Of a stretch of DNA of 36,729 nt, positions 21,765 through 28,669 are shown one piece after another. The notes beneath the pieces are model-generated. The model was not told the DNA's origin. It was given only the letters and a program-made list of their open reading frames with translations, and made no database searches. Location: IMG/VR virus record IMGVR_UViG_3300031521_000196, positions 1 to 36,729 of that record; one strand, 5' to 3'. Positions within the stretch are counted from its first letter, which is position 1. Every line of letters starts with the position of its first letter. This DNA comes from a virus. The translations under genes and the position numbers were made by a program.

Positions 21765-22574
21765 ATGAAAACTTATGAAAACTTTTTAAACACACTAAAA
21801 GAAAAAGAAATGATAAAAGACTTTGAATGGATAGATGAATCTGGCTCAAAAGTAAATATACATATTGACTCCGTATATTTAACAAAGGTTGGTGATTTAA
21901 TCTTTGATTATGTGAACGCAACTTATGGTAAGTTTGGTGTTATATATGGTCAGAAGAATACAATATTTAAAATTGGCGATAAAACTTATAATTCAGAATA
22001 TATTACAAAATTTGTAAATAATATAAAAATGTATACTGAAACTATGAGAAGAGAAAATATAAAAGATGGTGAAGCTTTTGTAGATTATATCAAAAATCAC
22101 TTAATGGATATGTTTCATTATTTTGGTAAACATTTTTCAAATAATTACAGAATAGTCACAAACACTTCAAATAAAGGTCATCGTGGAGAAAACGCAAGCT
22201 TAAAATATTTTAGTGAACTTATATATACAGACTTTAACAAAGATATACAAATTGCTCTACCAGCTAGTATAAGAGCTGATATCGATGGTGTAGATGGTAC
22301 ATTTTTATGGGATGGAGTACCATTCACAATCCAAGTAAAACCATTCACAAGTTATGTTGTTGAAGATGATAAAATAGAAGTTTTCACTAATGGTGCACTG
22401 AAGCTTAATGCACACTATTTAATCTTATATAAGGAAAAATTATCTAATAAATATGATATTATAGTTTTGAAAAATGGAAAAAACAAAGATAAAATATCTT
22501 ATAGCAATTCTAGTTTTCATACAGAAATGATAAATGTGTATAAAATTGAAACTGACGTTTTAATCAAATTATAA
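21765..22574 (+). CDS. Putative PD-(D/E)XK nuclease with a capsid-targeting-like N-terminus
   Basis: 269 residues. The N-terminus MKTYENFLNTLKEKEM is strikingly like the capsid-targeting sequence of T4 internal proteins (MKTYQEFIAE). The middle has a PD-(D/E)XK-like core: E142 in KGHRGENASLKYF (helix), D174/D177 in DIDGVDGTFLWDG, then IQVKPF with Q190 and K192 in the place of the (D/E)xK motif. Such a fold suggests a nuclease, or a protein that binds DNA ends. A late-type promoter motif and this N-terminus together suggest a protein packaged in the head and delivered with the DNA. Function is a hypothesis; the fold assignment is moderately sure. Confidence 0.62.
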   Translation: MKTYENFLNTLKEKEMIKDFEWIDESGSKVNIHIDSVYLTKVGDLIFDYVNATYGKFGVIYGQKNTIFKIGDKTYNSEYITKFVNNIKMYTETMRRENIKDGEAFVDYIKNHLMDMFHYFGKHFSNNYRIVTNTSNKGHRGENASLKYFSELIYTDFNKDIQIALPASIRADIDGVDGTFLWDGVPFTIQVKPFTSYVVEDDKIEVFTNGALKLNAHYLILYKEKLSNKYDIIVLKNGKNKDKISYSNSSFHTEMINVYKIETDVLIKL

Positions 22575-22576
22575 AA

Positions 22577-22609
22577 AAACACCTCTTATTTAAGAGGTGT
22601 TTCTTTTTT
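22577..22609. terminator. Bidirectional terminator
   Basis: AAACACCTCTTA / TAAGAGGTGTTT stem with a 2-base loop, followed by a T-run on the plus side. The end of the convergent minus-strand gene (stop at 22586) lies within the stem. Confidence 0.85.
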
Positions 22610-23011
22610 AAACTTTTTCAATCGTTTAATATCTTCTCGCAATTTTTCATCGTAAAACTTAATTAAAAAATCAATATCACTATCTTTTATTTGATAATAT
22701 TCTTTTATTAATTTTAAATCATTATTATTAAAATCAGACTTAATTTTAACTTTAGATTTTTGATTTGTTTTCCACCACCAATCTGGTGTACCATTTGTTG
22801 GTTTATAAAAAATTTGAAACCATAAATCTAAAGCCGATGATCTGTTTACATTTTTAAAATTAAAAAATTGTGCTTTTTTTATATCTTTAAATGCAAATTT
22901 TTGATTCAACTTAAAGAAACAATTTTCTTTTTCTTCATCTGAAACATATTTATATTTGTCTTTATCCTTAAATATAATATTAGCGAGTGTTATAAAATCT
23001 ACTTTTGCCAT
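22586..23011 (-). CDS. Hypothetical protein, possibly clamp-loader-small-subunit-like, 141 aa
   Basis: 141 residues, helical and basic. The pattern CFFKLNQKFAFKDIKKAQFFNF, then NVNRSSALDLWFQIFYK and PDWWWK recalls the small helical clamp-loader subunit (gp62-like) of T4-related phages, where an 'N..' helix and a conserved DLW precede an aromatic-Pro/Trp segment; I recall this only loosely. The C-terminus is a Lys-rich helix (DIKRLKKFKKETPLK). It overlaps the end of the histidine kinase gene by 13 bases, so it is expressed with it. Treat the clamp-loader idea as low confidence. Confidence 0.55.
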   Translation of the reverse strand: MAKVDFITLANIIFKDKDKYKYVSDEEKENCFFKLNQKFAFKDIKKAQFFNFKNVNRSSALDLWFQIFYKPTNGTPDWWWKTNQKSKVKIKSDFNNNDLKLIKEYYQIKDSDIDFLIKFYDEKLREDIKRLKKFKKETPLK

Positions 23012-24957
23012 ATATCTTTTAATATTGTTATTAATTTGTCCTTTTTTATTGGTTTTTTTAAATGATAATCAACCAAATCACTTTTTTGATTATCTATACC
23101 TGATTTAGAAATAATTTTACAATCATCACAAACCATTTTTAATGTTCGTATTAAATCATAGCTTTTTATTCCAAATAAGTTTAAATCTACTATTATTAGA
23201 TCTATTTTTTCTTTTTGTTTTTTATATATTTCAATAGCTTCATCGCCGCCATTCGCTGTAATCATATTAATATTCATAGAATTTAAATATATACCTAATA
23301 TTGAATATGTTACTGGGATATCATCTATTACTAAAATTGTCTTTTCTGAAAAATCAACATCATCTGCTTCAACATTTTTAACAACTTCCTCTATTGGTAA
23401 TTTAACATAAAATGATGTACCTCTATGTAATTTTGATCTTAACCAAATTTCACCATTCAATATTTCAACAATACTTTTAGATATTGACAAACCCAATCCA
23501 GTACCTTTATATTTCTTTCTACTACCACTATCTGCTTGCCAAAATCTATCAAATACATATTTTATTTTATCATCTTCAATTCCAATTCCAGTATCTTCAA
23601 TTTTAAATGTTATATAATTATTATCTAATGTATAAGATATTTTAATATAACCTTTCTCTGTAAATTTAATAGAGTTACTAATTATATTATATAAAACTTG
23701 TTTCACTCTTAAATAGTCAGATACAATTTTAGTATCATCACCTTTTATAAATTCCATTTTTACGAAATTTAAATTTTTACCATAATTAACTTCATTAAAT
23801 ATATCATGCAATTCGTCAAATAAATCTAAAATTGAAAATTGTTCATAAAGAATATCCAATGCCTCACTTTCTATTTTAGAATAATCTAATATGTTGTTTA
23901 GTAATTCATCTAAGTGTTTTGCATTTGAATTTATTGATTTTATAAATCTTTCAGATCCTTTGTTTTTATTATTTGATAATAATATATCAGAAAATCCAAT
24001 GATTGCTGTCATTGGTGTTCTCAATTCATGCGAAATATTTGATAAAAATATAGATTTTATTGAATTGCTTTTTTCCAATGCATCTTCATTCTCTTTTTGT
24101 ATTGTTATATCTTGAAGTACACCAAACACAATTTTATTTTTACTATCGTAACTTGCGACAGAATGTATAGTTTTGATTTTATTATTTATTTTAATTTTAT
24201 ATTCTACATTATAATGTTTATTATATTCAATCAAATTTTTCATTGCATCATCCATCATTGGTCTAAACTCAGATAACACTACAACTTTAACATTCGGATA
24301 AGTTATAATATCATCATACATCTCATATATCTTTCTCGCACCATCAGATACTATTAATAAATCAGTGTCAACATACAATTCCCAATTTCCTGTTTTTGAT
24401 ATTATTTCAGCTCTAGCTAATCTGTTTTCTGATTTTATCAACTCATCAGAACGTTTACCCTTTTCTTCGTTAGCAATAATCAACTCATCAGAACGTTTAC
24501 ACTTTTCTTCGTTAGCAATAATCAACTCATCAGAACGTTTACCCTTTTCTTCATTTTGAAAAGTTAATTCATGTTCTAAATTCTTGTGAATATTTATTCT
24601 ATCTGTAATGTTAGTAAATATTGCTATAAATTCAATATCATCCCAATATGCAAGACTAACACCAAAATATTTATTTATATTATTATGATAAAATTCAAAA
24701 TATTTTGAATTTTTATTTAAAACTACATCAGAATATATATCTAATGATAATACATCACCATATAACTCTGATGCTAGTTTACCTTCAGCATAATCTTTTG
24801 TGTAACCTAATATCATTTCAAATCCTTTATTAACTTTTAAAACAATATAGTCAATTGGATTACCACTATCATCAAATACCATTTGATGAATTGCAACACC
24901 TTCTAATATGTTAGAAAGTAGATTGTCAAAATATGAATTATTTTGTGAATTTGACAT
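22999..24957 (-). CDS. Soluble hybrid histidine kinase with PAS domains and receiver
   Basis: 652 residues. Order: PAS domain (about 10-120), a coiled-coil linker with three 14-residue repeats (135-174), a second PAS-like domain (about 180-290), HisKA with the phospho-accepting H310 in SNISHELRTPM, HATPase with N box NIISNSIKFT, G1 DTGIGI, F box YVFDRFW and G2 GTGLGLSI, then a receiver (about 540-652) with acidic pair VIDD, acceptor D591 in IVDLNL and conserved K635 in LKKP. All catalytic motifs look intact. No transmembrane segment, so it would sense an intracellular signal. The linker resembles those of Bacteroidetes kinases. No separate response regulator is seen nearby. Complete sensor kinases are very rare in phages. 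Confidence 0.93.
   Translation of the reverse strand: MSNSQNNSYFDNLLSNILEGVAIHQMVFDDSGNPIDYIVLKVNKGFEMILGYTKDYAEGKLASELYGDVLSLDIYSDVVLNKNSKYFEFYHNNINKYFGVSLAYWDDIEFIAIFTNITDRINIHKNLEHELTFQNEEKGKRSDELIIANEEKCKRSDELIIANEEKGKRSDELIKSENRLARAEIISKTGNWELYVDTDLLIVSDGARKIYEMYDDIITYPNVKVVVLSEFRPMMDDAMKNLIEYNKHYNVEYKIKINNKIKTIHSVASYDSKNKIVFGVLQDITIQKENEDALEKSNSIKSIFLSNISHELRTPMTAIIGFSDILLSNNKNKGSERFIKSINSNAKHLDELLNNILDYSKIESEALDILYEQFSILDLFDELHDIFNEVNYGKNLNFVKMEFIKGDDTKIVSDYLRVKQVLYNIISNSIKFTEKGYIKISYTLDNNYITFKIEDTGIGIEDDKIKYVFDRFWQADSGSRKKYKGTGLGLSISKSIVEILNGEIWLRSKLHRGTSFYVKLPIEEVVKNVEADDVDFSEKTILVIDDIPVTYSILGIYLNSMNINMITANGGDEAIEIYKKQKEKIDLIIVDLNLFGIKSYDLIRTLKMVCDDCKIISKSGIDNQKSDLVDYHLKKPIKKDKLITILKDIWQK
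24436..24555 (-). repeat. 42-bp tandem repeat in the histidine kinase linker
   Basis: Almost three copies of a 42-base unit encoding NEEKGKRSDELIIA (second copy C for G). Near identity at the DNA level implies recent expansion. The register of 14 residues (two heptads) extends the signalling coiled coil without changing its phase. Confidence 0.9.
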
Positions 24958-24961
24958 AAAC

Positions 24962-24971
24962 TATATATAAA
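24962..24971 (-). promoter_or_regulatory. Phage-type promoter motif before the histidine kinase
   Basis: TTTATATATA on the minus strand, 4 bases before the ATG at 24957; it lies directly next to the stop of the thymidine kinase gene. Confidence 0.45.
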
Positions 24972-25553
24972 TTAATTGTTTTTCAATTTCTTATAGCATT
25001 TTCTACACAAAGGTTTATATGTATCATTTCCACCTATTTGTATTTGTTCACCTTGAGAAACTATTTTACCATCCAAAAATTTAGCATTTATAATCGCTTT
25101 TTTATTTTTGCAACAATTACAAATTGTTTTAATCTCTTCAATAGAATCAGCTAAAGACATCAAATTTTCAGAACCAGAAAAAGGATTTAACATAAAATCA
25201 GAACGTAAACCATAACATATTACTGGAATATCTAATTCATCAACAATATCTGCTAATTGAAAAATGTGTTTTTTATTTAAAAATTGCACTTCATCAACAA
25301 ATATACAAGACACATCTGACTCTTGATTACTATTTTTCACAATTTCTAAAATATCAGTGTCAGCATAAACAGGTATTGCATCAACAGATAATCCGATTCT
25401 AGATGTTATTTTACCTATACCATATCTATTATCAATAGCTGAAGTAAAACATAATGTTTTTTTGTCATTCTCAATATAATTATAATTTGTTCTAATTAAA
25501 TCTATACTTTTTCCAGCGTTCATCGTGGAATATCTAAAATAGAGTTTTGCCAT
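24972..25553 (-). CDS. tdk: Thymidine kinase
   Basis: 193 residues of the type II thymidine kinase family, phosphorylating thymidine to dTMP for phage DNA synthesis. Seen: Walker A-type YSTMNAGKSIDLIRTN, Walker B-type IFVDEVQFL, the conserved YGLRSDF segment, the lid, and a zinc site from a CNCC pair (near residue 145) and CRKCYKK at the end. The C-terminal substrate loop TYKPLC is close to the usual 'Y.p.CR.C'. Full family length. It lies just upstream of the histidine kinase in the same direction. Confidence 0.95.
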   Translation of the reverse strand: MAKLYFRYSTMNAGKSIDLIRTNYNYIENDKKTLCFTSAIDNRYGIGKITSRIGLSVDAIPVYADTDILEIVKNSNQESDVSCIFVDEVQFLNKKHIFQLADIVDELDIPVICYGLRSDFMLNPFSGSENLMSLADSIEEIKTICNCCKNKKAIINAKFLDGKIVSQGEQIQIGGNDTYKPLCRKCYKKLKNN

Positions 25554-25641
25554 TTTTATAAATAATTTTTTATTTCTATAAAATTAAATATCTGATTAAT
25601 AGACAATTAAAAATAAATAGAATTATTTGAAGTATTAAAAA

Positions 25642-25651
25642 TTAATATATA
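25642..25651 (+). promoter_or_regulatory. Phage-type promoter motif before the 25749 gene
   Basis: TTAATATATA, 97 bases upstream of the ATG at 25749. A GTG 5 bases after the motif opens a 45-codon frame (25657-25794) that overlaps the gene; I do not call it. Confidence 0.45.
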
Positions 25652-25748
25652 TTATTGTGAAAAATACTTCTGATTATATATCATTTTTTTTAATAAAGGT
25701 TGAATATTCAGCTTTTAAATTACAAACAAAAAATAAATCTTTAATTTT

Positions 25749-25961
25749 ATGGAACAAATTAGAAAATCTGACAGTACACTGTCTTGGAAATTGATTTGGG
25801 ATGCAGATACAAAAGATGTATTGCTTCTTAAAAAAATTAATGGAGATTTCGAAACTATCAACGAACTCTTTGAAACAAAAAATAAAAACGATATTTATAA
25901 AAAAATTAATGAGCTTGGCTTAAAATATGAACCTGAAATTCTTGAAGAAGAATGGATGTAA
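25749..25961 (+). CDS. Small hypothetical protein, 70 aa
   Basis: Not recognised. 70 residues, acidic/basic mixed, beginning MEQIRKSDSTLSWKLIWDAD, with a strand pair and a helix (NDIYKKINELGLKYEPEIL). Ends in a bidirectional terminator shared with the convergent gene. No motif. Confidence 0.6.
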   Translation: MEQIRKSDSTLSWKLIWDADTKDVLLLKKINGDFETINELFETKNKNDIYKKINELGLKYEPEILEEEWM

Positions 25962-25962
25962 T

Positions 25963-25997
25963 AAAAAATACCACTGATTATTCAGTGGTATTTTTTT
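25963..25997. terminator. Bidirectional terminator
   Basis: AAAAAATACCACTG / CAGTGGTATTTTTT stem with a 6-base loop between convergent genes. The minus-strand gene's final codons are inside it. Confidence 0.85.
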
Positions 25998-26562
25998 GTC
26001 TTTGTAATAAATCATATATTACAAAAGCGTGTCCCATGCTTTTTTTTGTATTATTAGCAACATCAGATAACGTCATTCCTTTTTCTTTATGATTATATCC
26101 ATCAAAATCAACTAAATATATATCTTTTTCTGTTTCTCTATAAATATTTAGAAGTTTTTTAAATGCATCAGATTTCAAAACAGCACGACTATATAATGGT
26201 ATATAAATTTTTTTTCTTGCTTCAACATAGTCTAATTTTTGTCCATCCCAATATGAAAATAACGGTTTAGCACCTCTACCCATTGGATATCTATATACAT
26301 ATGATGATGACCATATTTTTTGTGCCCATTTAAAATACTCATCTGTTGGATTGTTTTCATCATCAACAAATTGTGAATAGCACTTAGATGCCTGATAGGC
26401 GTTCTCTACACTCTTTGCATAATAATTACCATATAAATGTCCAGCTTGCAATATAAATGGTGAAAAACCTCTTGTCCAACTTCCAGACCTTGATGTTGTA
26501 TCTATCACTATAGAATCTTCTGGTAACTTAAATCTATTTTTATATGCTTCTACGTATAACAT
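25978..26562 (-). CDS. Conserved phage protein of unknown function, 194 aa
   Basis: 194 residues. The segment TTSRSGSWTRGFSPFILQAGHLYG, then AKSVENAYQASKCYSQF and YRYPMGRGAKPLFSYWDGQKLDYVEARKKIYIPLY fits a family I have seen in phages and bacteria with the pattern '..S.SPF.LGP...Y......NVENAWQ.SKVY....'; no function is agreed. The conserved Arg/Ser/Trp near residues 25-35 and Arg-rich YRYPMGRG could form an active site, possibly nucleotide-binding. It is followed by a strong terminator. Confidence 0.7.
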   Translation of the reverse strand: MLYVEAYKNRFKLPEDSIVIDTTSRSGSWTRGFSPFILQAGHLYGNYYAKSVENAYQASKCYSQFVDDENNPTDEYFKWAQKIWSSSYVYRYPMGRGAKPLFSYWDGQKLDYVEARKKIYIPLYSRAVLKSDAFKKLLNIYRETEKDIYLVDFDGYNHKEKGMTLSDVANNTKKSMGHAFVIYDLLQRQKNTTE

Positions 26563-26572
26563 TATTTAAAAG

Positions 26573-27016
26573 TTAATTATTAAATAATGATGCAATTTGT
26601 TTTGCCTTTTCTAAGGTTGATAGATTTGAATTTTCCAATGCTTTTATTGTATTATATGCACGATATTCATTTTCATCAAAATTTTTATTTCCAGTTTCTG
26701 TCAAATATTCTATTTTTAATTTAATATTTTCGATATTATTTTTAGCAGCACTCATTTCTTTTTCTGCTATTTTCAATTCTTCGTTAATATCTTCAATATT
26801 ATTATTATATAATCTAACATCAGATAAGGCTAGATAATAATTATTGGTGGTGGTAAGCATATTAGAATCTGAATATGTCACATATACTCCTCCAACTGAA
26901 TTAGTTATCTGATAATATTGTGATAGTATTACCTTAGTTCCTATTGGAATATGTGAGTTAGTAGAATCTGACACTACTATTAATTTTGTTCCTGGTTGTA
27001 AATTTGTTTTTATCAT
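26573..27016 (-). CDS. Hypothetical coiled-coil protein, 147 aa
   Basis: I take the ATG at 27016 (MIKTNLQPGTKLIVVSD), since the frame upstream translates a low-complexity tandem repeat (27031-27054) that looks regulatory. The first 70 residues form a beta-rich, SH3-like region (GTKVILSQYYQ; GVYVTYSDS). Residues about 75-120 form a coiled coil (EDINEELKIAEKEMSAAKNNIENIKLKIEYL). Ends with LEKAKQIASLFNN. Function unknown. Confidence 0.65.
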   Translation of the reverse strand: MIKTNLQPGTKLIVVSDSTNSHIPIGTKVILSQYYQITNSVGGVYVTYSDSNMLTTTNNYYLALSDVRLYNNNIEDINEELKIAEKEMSAAKNNIENIKLKIEYLTETGNKNFDENEYRAYNTIKALENSNLSTLEKAKQIASLFNN

Positions 27017-27030
27017 TTTTCTATATTTTA

Positions 27031-27054
27031 TTTTATAATATATTTTATAATATA
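27031..27054. repeat. Two tandem 12-bp repeats in the leader of the 26573 gene
   Basis: TTTTATAATATA twice in direct order, 15-38 bases upstream of the preferred ATG. Possibly part of its promoter. Confidence 0.55.
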
Positions 27055-27088
27055 TTTGGTTTTTTGTACACATACCTTTAGTTTATTT

Positions 27089-27364
27089 TTATTTAAAAGT
27101 TAATTTGTCTTTATTTTTAATAGCTTTGTTTAGAAGGAATTTTATAATATCATTAAATTTTACTTTTTTCTCTTTACATAATTCCACACTTTCTTTAAAT
27201 GTTTCATCATCTATATCCAACAAAATTATATGATCACTATTAGAATATGACGTAATAAAATAACGAATAACTTCACTCATAGTTTTATTTTTATTATCAC
27301 ATGCTTTTTGAAATTCTTCATACTCATCTTCATTCACCCTTAACTTTAAGAATGCTTTTTTCAT
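27089..27364 (-). CDS. Tandem ribbon-helix-helix protein, 91 aa
   Basis: 91 residues that read as two ribbon-helix-helix units in one chain: KAFLKLRVNEDEYEEFQKAC..TMSEVIRYFITSY and HIILLDIDDETFKESVELC..KFNDIIKFLLNKAI. A fused pair could fold as a pseudo-dimer on DNA. Its ATG overlaps the stop of a tiny basic gene upstream. Likely a transcriptional repressor; target unknown. Confidence 0.65.
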   Translation of the reverse strand: MKKAFLKLRVNEDEYEEFQKACDNKNKTMSEVIRYFITSYSNSDHIILLDIDDETFKESVELCKEKKVKFNDIIKFLLNKAIKNKDKLTFK

Positions 27365-27483
27365 TGCAAATCAAGTTTATGTTTTTTTAATAACTCTGTA
27401 TTTTTAGCAAATCTTTTTAATTTTTTTAGAGCATTTCTACGATTTATACCGCTTTTCAATATTGTTTTTTTAGCTTTACCCAT
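27361..27483 (-). CDS. Tiny basic protein, 40 aa
   Basis: 40 residues, strongly basic, starting MGKAKKTILKSGINRRNALK and continuing as a Lys/Arg-rich helix. The stop overlaps the next ATG (ATGA), indicating coupling. Composition suggests nucleic-acid or ribosome binding. Upstream, TTTATATATT on the minus strand (near 27506-27515) resembles the phage-type promoter motif and lies back-to-back with that of the 27545 gene. Confidence 0.6.
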   Translation of the reverse strand: MGKAKKTILKSGINRRNALKKLKRFAKNTELLKKHKLDLQ

Positions 27484-27530
27484 GATATTTAATTTATTTT
27501 TATAAATATATAAAAAATAACAATAAAAGT

Positions 27531-27540
27531 TTTATATATA
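27531..27540 (+). promoter_or_regulatory. Phage-type promoter motif before the 27545 gene
   Basis: TTTATATATA, 4 bases before the ATG at 27545. Confidence 0.5.
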
Positions 27541-27544
27541 TGAT

Positions 27545-27985
27545 ATGAAAAATATTAAATCTTTTGAATCTTGGAAAAATAATATTATAGATGATACACT
27601 ATTTACTAGTGGTAAAGCTAAATATAACCCAAAAATACAAGCAGGTGCTATAAAATACAAAACAGGTAATATTGAACCATATTATTTTGCAAAAATTGAA
27701 AAACGAGGTAATAAATTTATATGCAAAATATATGAAAAAAATAGTAGTGGTAAAGTTATCAGACTTAGAAATAAATTAAAAAATGATTTGAAAACTTCAC
27801 ATAATTATGTCAGAGAATTTCTTAATCAAAAATTAAAAAGAAAATCTAAACCAAAAAAACATAAAGAAGAAGATATTGAAAGAATCATTAGACAAGAGCC
27901 AGAAAGAAGAAATCTAATGGAACCGCAATTTCCACCAATGGAATATGAACCACCTAAAAGTAAAACTATAATAAGAAGATACTAA
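27545..27985 (+). CDS. Basic protein with a capsid-targeting-like N-terminus, 146 aa
   Basis: 146 residues, strongly basic. N-terminus MKNIKSFESWKNNIIDD fits the shared MKxxKxFExF peptide. A strand-rich middle (EPYYFAKIEKRGNKFICKIYEKNSSGKVIRLR) is followed by a Lys/Arg-rich stretch (QKLKRKSKPKKHKEEDIERII) and a Pro-rich acidic/basic end (EPQFPPMEYEPPKSKTIIRRY). It could bind packaged DNA, as expected for an internal head protein, but no family is recognised. Confidence 0.68.
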   Translation: MKNIKSFESWKNNIIDDTLFTSGKAKYNPKIQAGAIKYKTGNIEPYYFAKIEKRGNKFICKIYEKNSSGKVIRLRNKLKNDLKTSHNYVREFLNQKLKRKSKPKKHKEEDIERIIRQEPERRNLMEPQFPPMEYEPPKSKTIIRRY

Positions 27986-28023
27986 ATAAATCCCTGAATT
28001 AATTCAAGGGATTTATTTTTTAA
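27984..28023 (+). terminator. Intrinsic terminator after the 27545 gene
   Basis: AAATCCCTGAATT / AATTCAAGGGATTT imperfect stem followed by a T-run. Confidence 0.8.
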
Positions 28024-28095
28024 TAAATTAGAATATAAATAAAAATAACTTTTATAGATAATTAATCTATAATAGGTAATAAATAATTAAAAAAT

Positions 28096-28602
28096 ATGAA
28101 ATGGTATGTAATAAGAGTTGCTAATGGCAAAGAAAAAAAGACAAAAGAAGCAATAGATTTTGAATTAAAACAAAATTCTTTTGAGGGATTGATTTCAGAT
28201 ATGTTAATACCTCACAAAAAAACTGAACAACTTCGAAAAGGTAAACGAGTGAATGTTGAACAATTAACTTTTCCTGGTTATATTTTTGTTGAATGTAACT
28301 CAATAGATGATGTTGAAGGTGCTATCAAACATGTATCTGGAGTTTATTCAATATTAAAAAACCCACTGAGTCAAAGAGAAATAGATAGACTAAGAGAAAA
28401 GAAAGTTGTCGAAGAAATTATAATAGATAAGTTCTATATTAATGAAAGAATAAAAATAATAGATGGTCCGTTTAACACATTTATAGGTACAATAAAATCT
28501 TTAGATAATACTAAACAAAAATCTAAAATTAGTGTTTCTGTATTTGGAAGAGAAGTAATTATGGATTTAAATTATTCACAATTTATAAGAGATGCTGAAT
28601 AA
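28096..28602 (+). CDS. nusG: NusG-family transcription elongation factor
   Basis: 168 residues with the NusG layout. The NGN domain (about 1-105) opens MKWYVIRVANGKEKKTKEAI and contains the FPGYIFVEC strand and VSGVYSIL, which bind RNA polymerase at the clamp in bacterial NusG. The KOW domain (about 118-165) is NERIKIIDGPFNTFIGTIKSL, the site that contacts ribosomal S10 or Rho in NusG. Slightly shorter than bacterial NusG. A phage-coded copy could replace host NusG on the polymerase or act as an antiterminator like RfaH. Preceded by a TTWATATATA-free, A/T-rich leader; ends in its own terminator. Confidence 0.93.
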   Translation: MKWYVIRVANGKEKKTKEAIDFELKQNSFEGLISDMLIPHKKTEQLRKGKRVNVEQLTFPGYIFVECNSIDDVEGAIKHVSGVYSILKNPLSQREIDRLREKKVVEEIIIDKFYINERIKIIDGPFNTFIGTIKSLDNTKQKSKISVSVFGREVIMDLNYSQFIRDAE

Positions 28603-28613
28603 GCATCTTTTTT
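28590..28613 (+). terminator. Intrinsic terminator overlapping the nusG stop
   Basis: AGATGCT / AGCATCT stem with the stop codon in the loop, followed by six T. Confidence 0.75.
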
Positions 28614-28627
28614 ATTTTAAATCAAAT

Positions 28628-28662
28628 AAAAAAAGAGTATTATTTTCATAATACTCTTTTTT
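28628..28662. terminator. Bidirectional terminator between nusG and the S1-like gene
   Basis: AAAAAAGAGTATTAT / ATAATACTCTTTTTT stem with a 4-base loop. Serves the convergent minus gene ending at 28670. Confidence 0.85.
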
Positions 28663-28669
28663 ATTATCA

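Noticed and set aside
24436-24555. CRISPR-like repeat array
   Set aside because: The 42-base units are head to tail without spacers and are in frame within the kinase coiled coil.
25657-25794. 45-codon frame from GTG right after a promoter motif
   Set aside because: Overlaps the better gene at 25749-25961 in another frame, needs a GTG start, and has no recognisable features.
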